Below are positions 59,925 through 64,000 of a stretch of DNA of 64,000 nt, in pieces. The notes under the pieces are model-generated. The model worked only from the letters and a program-made list of their open reading frames with translations, was not told the DNA's origin and searched no databases. The stretch is taken from the NCBI GenBank assembly GCA_029959195.1, contig CP114122.1, forward strand, positions 558,001-622,000, in the 5' to 3' direction. A program made the translations under genes and the position numbers. This stretch comes from Dictyophora rubrovolvata (lineage: Eukaryota; Basidiomycota; Agaricomycetes; Phallales; Phallaceae). How positions within the stretch are numbered: position 1 is the stretch's first letter; every line of letters begins with the position of its first letter.

Positions 59925-60262
59925 ATGTACAAACGCACTATCGCTTTGTTCTTCGTTACACTTTTCACTGCCAGTATGGCTTCTCCCAGTCCACAAAGCA
60001 CCCCGATTGCTTGCAGTACGGTCTCAAATTTTCTTCTCTCAATTCGCTTTTTGACAACTTTTTACAGATGTTATTGTAAGAAGGATAATCACCTTAGTAG
60101 AGCACTGATCTATAGTCCATTTCCTTTTCAGAGCGACTGTAAGTAGTATGAACATTTTCTGTGTGTTGCCGGTATGCTCATATTGTAACAGGCCCTCTTG
60201 GTGACCTTTGCTGTCTCAATGAACAATCGTCTGAGCCACCTATGATGTTCGTTTCCCCTTAA
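59925..60262 (+). CDS. Small secreted cysteine-containing peptide with two microexons
   Basis: By splice reading the gene has four exons: 59925-60015, 60068-60075 (8 bases), 60132-60138 (7 bases) and 60192-60262, together 59 codons including stop. The three introns start GTACGG, GTAAGA and GTAAGT and end TTTACAG, TTTTCAG and TAACAG, each about 52-56 bases. The product is 58 residues: MYKRTIALFFVTLFTASMAS is a signal peptide, then a short mature part with ACNVISDCPLGDLCCLNEQ, holding four cysteines, and an end PPMMFVSP. Without the splices the first frame gives a longer reading with no comparable cysteine pattern. Small secreted peptides of this kind are common in mushrooms; no function can be assigned. 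A TATA box stands about 50 bases upstream. Confidence 0.6.
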
Positions 60263-60566
60263 GTCAACAATTTTTTGAATAACTTAAATCCTTACCATCG
60301 TAATATTTCGCAATGTTTCAGCTGCCAGCCTTCCCAGTTGTTTTGCGGGGTCTCGGGGAAAAGAGCAATATGATAGACTTTAGGCTTATCCACGATGGGC
60401 CATAAAGAACCAAAGAATGCAACAAGCTTGTCCAGACTCCTACCCAATTGCTTTTTTTTTTGGACAATAAATATATGTATCTTTTTGCATAAGCCTGTTA
60501 GATTTCTGTATATTCAGCTGATAAGGCGAGAAGAAATTACACTATTAATGTGTCGAACTACTTAAT

Positions 60567-61420
60567 CTACGATAGCTGTTGTTCAATCATCGTTGAATGA
60601 AGATGATCAACTAACGCAGGCTCTAGCCGACCGCGATCCTCTGCTGTTCCCCGAATGTCCATTTGTGAGAGGTTGAAAGCCCCAGGACCGAACGTGCTTT
60701 CATGACCCCAGCTGGGTTCACCAGCCCCTTTCATGTGCTTAAAAATTCCCTGAAGGAAGTGATCGCGAAGAAGGTCATCAAGTAGACGTAAATTTGGATT
60801 CTGAATATGGTCTAGGCCGAGTGTCTTTCCCGCGATATCAGCATATCCGTCTATGAAGGGAACGATAATGTAATTTCTCTGTAAAAAGCGTTGATTTGAG
60901 AATCTGCAGACAGACAGGAACAAAATTAACAAATTACGCACATCGGGGTTAGCACCAAAATTATAGCTATTCCACGCAATAGGAAGATCTCGCCTTAAAA
61001 GAATAACGTTTTGTATGGAATCTATTTTCAATGAACCCCCCACTTGGTTATCAGGAGCAAGGTCCGTAGTTTTACTAGAGAAATGTCTATCCAGCCACTG
61101 CAGCAAACATTAGAAAGATGGGGTATATAAAGCAATCGTCAATAGTCAACAAACTTCATTTTGGTGGGCTGGCGGAAGATATGGGCCCCCCCAAAGCGGA
61201 CAAATCGATTGCGGTCACCTTTGTGGTGTAATTTTGTAATGAGACAGTACGGGTCACGTTCCCTGGTACGATTACGATAGAACGATTTCTGTTAATCAGT
61301 TAACCAACGGAGAAACGGGAATGAATATTGGCACAGACTCTTGACTCCGGTGTTTGTACGGATGGATTGCGCCGACGTGCCTTGAAACTCAACTTTCAGC
61401 GGCATTCCGTCTAATGACAT
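60567..61420 (-). CDS. Second HNH-nuclease-domain protein (different subtype)
   Basis: MSLDGMPLKVEFQGTSAQSI at 61420, then SFPFLRW splices (42-base intron) to ERDPYCLITKLHHKGDRNRF and VRFGGAHIFRQPTKMK, with the AHIF histidine of the fungal HNH core. The next exon gives WLDRHFSSKTTDLAPDNQVG, SIQNVILLRRDLPIAWNSYN and FGANPD; the last gives RNYIIVPFIDGYADIAGKTL, GLDHIQNPNLRLLDDLLRDH and FLQGIFKHMKGAGEP to the stop at 60567. This matches the other common Agaricomycete HNH subtype, with only the AHIF core in common with the gene at 51129. All joins can be kept in frame; the donor after KMKF is weak. Probably intact; role unknown. Confidence 0.7.
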
Positions 61421-62196
61421 TGTTCGATGTCAGTATATATACTGCTAAGGAAAAGAGACATACGTGATGTGAGTAACTTATACCTCCTTTCTGGGACAAT
61501 CTTAGTACTGCTAGTGTTGTTGGAAACCTTTTCACCAATTCCATCTTCCGTTAGACAAAACATAGCCCATTGTTCTTCAGTTGAGATGATGTTTGTAAGG
61601 ATACGAAAAAAAGTCCTCTCAGTCTATTAAACCGTACTGCCAGAAACCTGATACAAGTCATGATGCATCTCAGTAGGGCTATCCAAGGTAAACTGACCTG
61701 AAATGATATTTCCTTCATAATCTTAGACAAAGACATTTTGTGAAGATTCTTCTTCCGACATAATTATCCGCCTTGAAGTGTTTGAAACAAATGAGACTCA
61801 ATTCTGTGTATATGACTCAGAGTGGCATTAGAATGAAACAAAGTTCAATTCTTCAGGATCGTATTCGGCTATTGGACGTATTATGTAAGAAAAAGGAGAG
61901 CCGGAGGAGCAGATGCACTGTCTTTCAATATTATATATCACTGCCAATGCGTAATTTAGTATTATTGGGATGAGATGAACTCTTCAAAATCAGCGGCCTT
62001 CGCTGCTCTTCCCGCGTCGAAGCCTGTCGAAGCTCAGACAACGCAATTCAAAGTCAGCAGTAACTCCGCTAGTGTCCAAATTACTCGTCCTGGACGAAGT
62101 GCTTCGAAAGTCGTGCAACATCGTTCTGCCCGTTTTCTCAACGTCATGTTTAGTGTTTGACAACACTTACAGTTCAAACCTGTTATATTATATATC
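61421..62196. other. Region upstream of the SMG7-like gene with unassigned frames
   Basis: 776 bases. A plus-strand frame, 61975-62157 (MNSSKSAAFAALPASKPVEA...), could be an alternative first exon of the SMG7-like gene: a donor after HRSA (GTTTTC) and an acceptor GCAAG at 62202 keep the frame. A minus-strand run near 61440-61590 contains TEEQWAMFCLTEDGIGEKVS, protein-like but unassigned. Otherwise promoter DNA of the two flanking divergent genes. Confidence 0.35.
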
Positions 62197-64000
62197 ATGC
62201 AAGATTCAAATTCAACCGCAAGCTCTATTGCCAGGTCAGTCCTCCGGGTTGGTTCATTACTGCATCAGGGCTAATTAAAGGTCAATTCACATAGAGAAGT
62301 CAAGACTCTCGCTCAAGGTTTGAAGGAGTCTCTAACCAAGCTTGACCCTTGGGAAAGAGAAATAGAGTTTCAAAGATCGAAGTATGTTTTCTGCTCAATT
62401 TAGGGTCTCAGAATGCCATACTGACCCTCCACAGCTTACGGCGACAGCTGCTTTTGCTGCTTTTCTCTCATCCGTATGCTAGGGAGTCAAAAGATGCCGA
62501 CCATTCTCTCTGGATGGCTACATCGTACTTCATTATATCGTCCTACAAGTCTCGCATTGCTGCTGCGGATAACACCGCACACCATGCCTCAGAGGCCCAT
62601 CCTCATCGTGGCAGTCGTGGCGAGGCTAGTGGTCATCATCATCCCAAAGTCGGTATCGTCGAGTACAGAAAACTGATTCATCGTTTTCGACAATTCTTGG
62701 CCGAAGAATCGAAATTTTGGACTAGTTTCATTATTCGCATCGTCCGTGTGTTTGATCTTCAAAGTTCGCATGCTGCTTTAGCCACCTTGGGTATCACGGT
62801 CAGCTCAGATAATCTACCGGATGCCTCCCCTACCCGAAACGGCCGCCGGAATTTATTCCCAAATGAGGATGCCACTGAACCACCTTCTCCCACACAAAAA
62901 GAACAGAAGCTTGTCATGCTGAGCAAAGCGCTTGTCTGCTTGGGTGACATCGCTCGGTACAGGGAACACTATAATGAGGGCGGTGGCCGACCTCGAGCCG
63001 GAAAGGATTTTCACGACGATGCCAAATCAACGTCCCGCGGTAGGGGACGTCGTGGGGCTGCCGAGCTACTTCCTAGACCAAGGAACTATAGTAAAGCTCA
63101 GGAGTGTTATGAGCGTGCAAGGCTTCTTGTTCCAGATGTTGGCAACGCATCTCATCAATTAGCTATTTTGGCAAGCTACCAACAAGACCCTTTTGGAGGA
63201 GTTTTCCAATACTATCGTGCTATATGCGTAAAGCAACCTTACGAAACTGCCGCATCCAACCTAGACAGTACTTTAAGTCGTAATCTTGAAATCTACAAGA
63301 ACACAATAGCCAAAGCGGATTTGACCGAACCGGAACAACAATCGCCGAAGACCCGCGTGGAAAGGTTCAAAAAAGCTGTGGTTGCTCTTCATGCTTTATG
63401 GCGGTTAGATCCTACAGAGTGTGTTACTTAACTCTTCTTCAACATCCTGACCATCTCACATCTTTTTCAGTGCTGATAAACAACTTCCTGGTCACGAGGA
63501 TATGGTCATCACTACGTTCTCCGCTCTGAGTTCAGATCGCATACTTTCCACGGACATCATCTGGAAAACAGTATTAATGGCTTTGGGCGCATTATGGCGG
63601 CATAAAATGCAGCGTGATTCCAATGCTGAGCGGAATTTTCAAAAAGGGCTTGCCAATGAACTACGCATTTTCAATCACATTGTTCACTTGTTGCACACTC
63701 TATTCCAGATCGGGATCGTTCAGCTTTCCGATGCCGTGAATTTTCCTGAGCCTGCTATCAATGGAACTAATCATTCTAAAGAAGGTCAACCTGACTTGGC
63801 TCAAAACATTACGGCTGTTTTTCGAAGAACTCTCCCAGCCTTGCGCATCGGCACTAAATGGTTTAATGCACATCTTGATTACGTTTCTGAAGTGGTAGCA
63901 AAATTTGGACGAGATCCAGAAACCAGCGTTGAAGCCCTAATGTCGAACTTTTGGTTCACGTGCGACGATTTTGTCACATCGCTGGGGAAGATTTTTCCAT
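62197..64000 (+). CDS. EST1/SMG7-like protein (partial, runs off the window)
   Basis: Starts MQDSNSTASSIAREVKTLAQ (ATG 62197), then LTKLDPWEREIEFQRS and, after an intron, NLRRQLLLLLFSHPYARESK and DADHSLWMATSYFIISSYKS, the 14-3-3-like/TPR N-terminus of EST1/SMG5-7. EQKLVMLSKALVCLGDIARY, NYSKAQECYERARLLVPDVG and SHQLAILASYQQDPFGGVFQ then YYRAICVKQPYETAASNL are the classic helical-repeat core that binds phospho-UPF1 (nonsense-mediated decay) or, in yeast Est1, telomerase RNA. After the intron near 63421-63470 it continues FRRTLPALRIGTKWFNAHLD to the window edge, in frame. A possible upstream start at 61975 is noted separately. No PIN domain can be assessed, so SMG6 versus SMG7 is open. Confidence 0.88.

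Noticed and set aside
1-64000. Retroelements, DNA transposons, tRNA, rRNA and CRISPR arrays
   Set aside because: No reverse transcriptase, integrase or transposase motifs, long terminal repeats, tRNA cloverleaf or regularly spaced repeats were recognised by reading. A repeat-library and tRNA scan would be decisive.

Overview
This window looks like a gene-dense piece of a filamentous basidiomycete genome, most likely a mushroom-forming Agaricomycete. Nearly every gene is cut by several short introns (about 40-110 bases, GT...AG). The gene families also fit: FunK1 kinases, AIM9-like phosphotransferases, fungal HNH-domain proteins, F-box-like proteins, a GtaA-type glutaminase and a sacsin-like DUF3684 protein. 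No rRNA, tRNA, CRISPR array or operon was seen, and no transposon with recognisable coding sequence.

Layout. 1-8.3 kb: a large ZNFX1/NFX1-type helicase with zinc fingers (minus), with a hairpin just past its stop. 8.9-11.1 kb: a GH20 beta-hexosaminidase (minus). 11.1-13.4 kb: gene-poor. 13.4-14.3 kb: two tiny divergent housekeeping genes, QCR8 (complex III) and a 45-codon OST4 (oligosaccharyltransferase), sharing a 157-base promoter. 14.3-16.7 kb: gene-poor, with decayed coding fragments. 16.7-19.5 kb: an AGE2-like ArfGAP (plus) and an F-box-like protein (minus). 20.7-25.6 kb: a secreted glutaminase-family protein and a GDP-fucose-type nucleotide-sugar transporter (both minus). 26-34 kb: an unknown single-pass membrane protein (plus) and a giant GHKL-ATPase/DUF3684 protein (minus) ending in an HExxH motif. 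34.3-38.9 kb: a membrane-anchored histidine acid phosphatase and ETF-ubiquinone oxidoreductase (both plus). 39.4-43.5 kb: an unknown single-pass membrane protein and a PEX39-like KPWE-motif protein (both minus), the latter divergent, over 65 bases, from a vacuolar-type PQ-loop protein (plus). 43.8-48.8 kb: histidinol phosphatase (minus) and an FAD monooxygenase (minus) divergent from a zinc alcohol dehydrogenase (plus).

48.8-61.4 kb is the accessory, decaying part. Two direct repeats of about 0.36-0.40 kb bracket a block with an HNH-domain gene and an inverted fragment of a related gene. The right-hand repeat runs into the 3' end of the conserved AP-1 mu gene. Then come a puzzling candidate gene, a broken FunK1 kinase, an AIM9-like phosphotransferase that has lost its middle, a small secreted cysteine-containing peptide gene with 8- and 7-base exons, and a second, apparently intact HNH-domain gene. 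The window ends inside an EST1/SMG7-like gene.

There is no single obvious cluster-type system. The observations I rate highest are the HExxH tail on the sacsin-like ATPase, the microexon secreted peptide, the repeat-bracketed HNH block, and the very small conserved genes (OST4, KPWE protein) that length filters would miss. Exon boundaries were read by eye from splice signals and frame continuity, so outer coordinates are firmer than internal ones.
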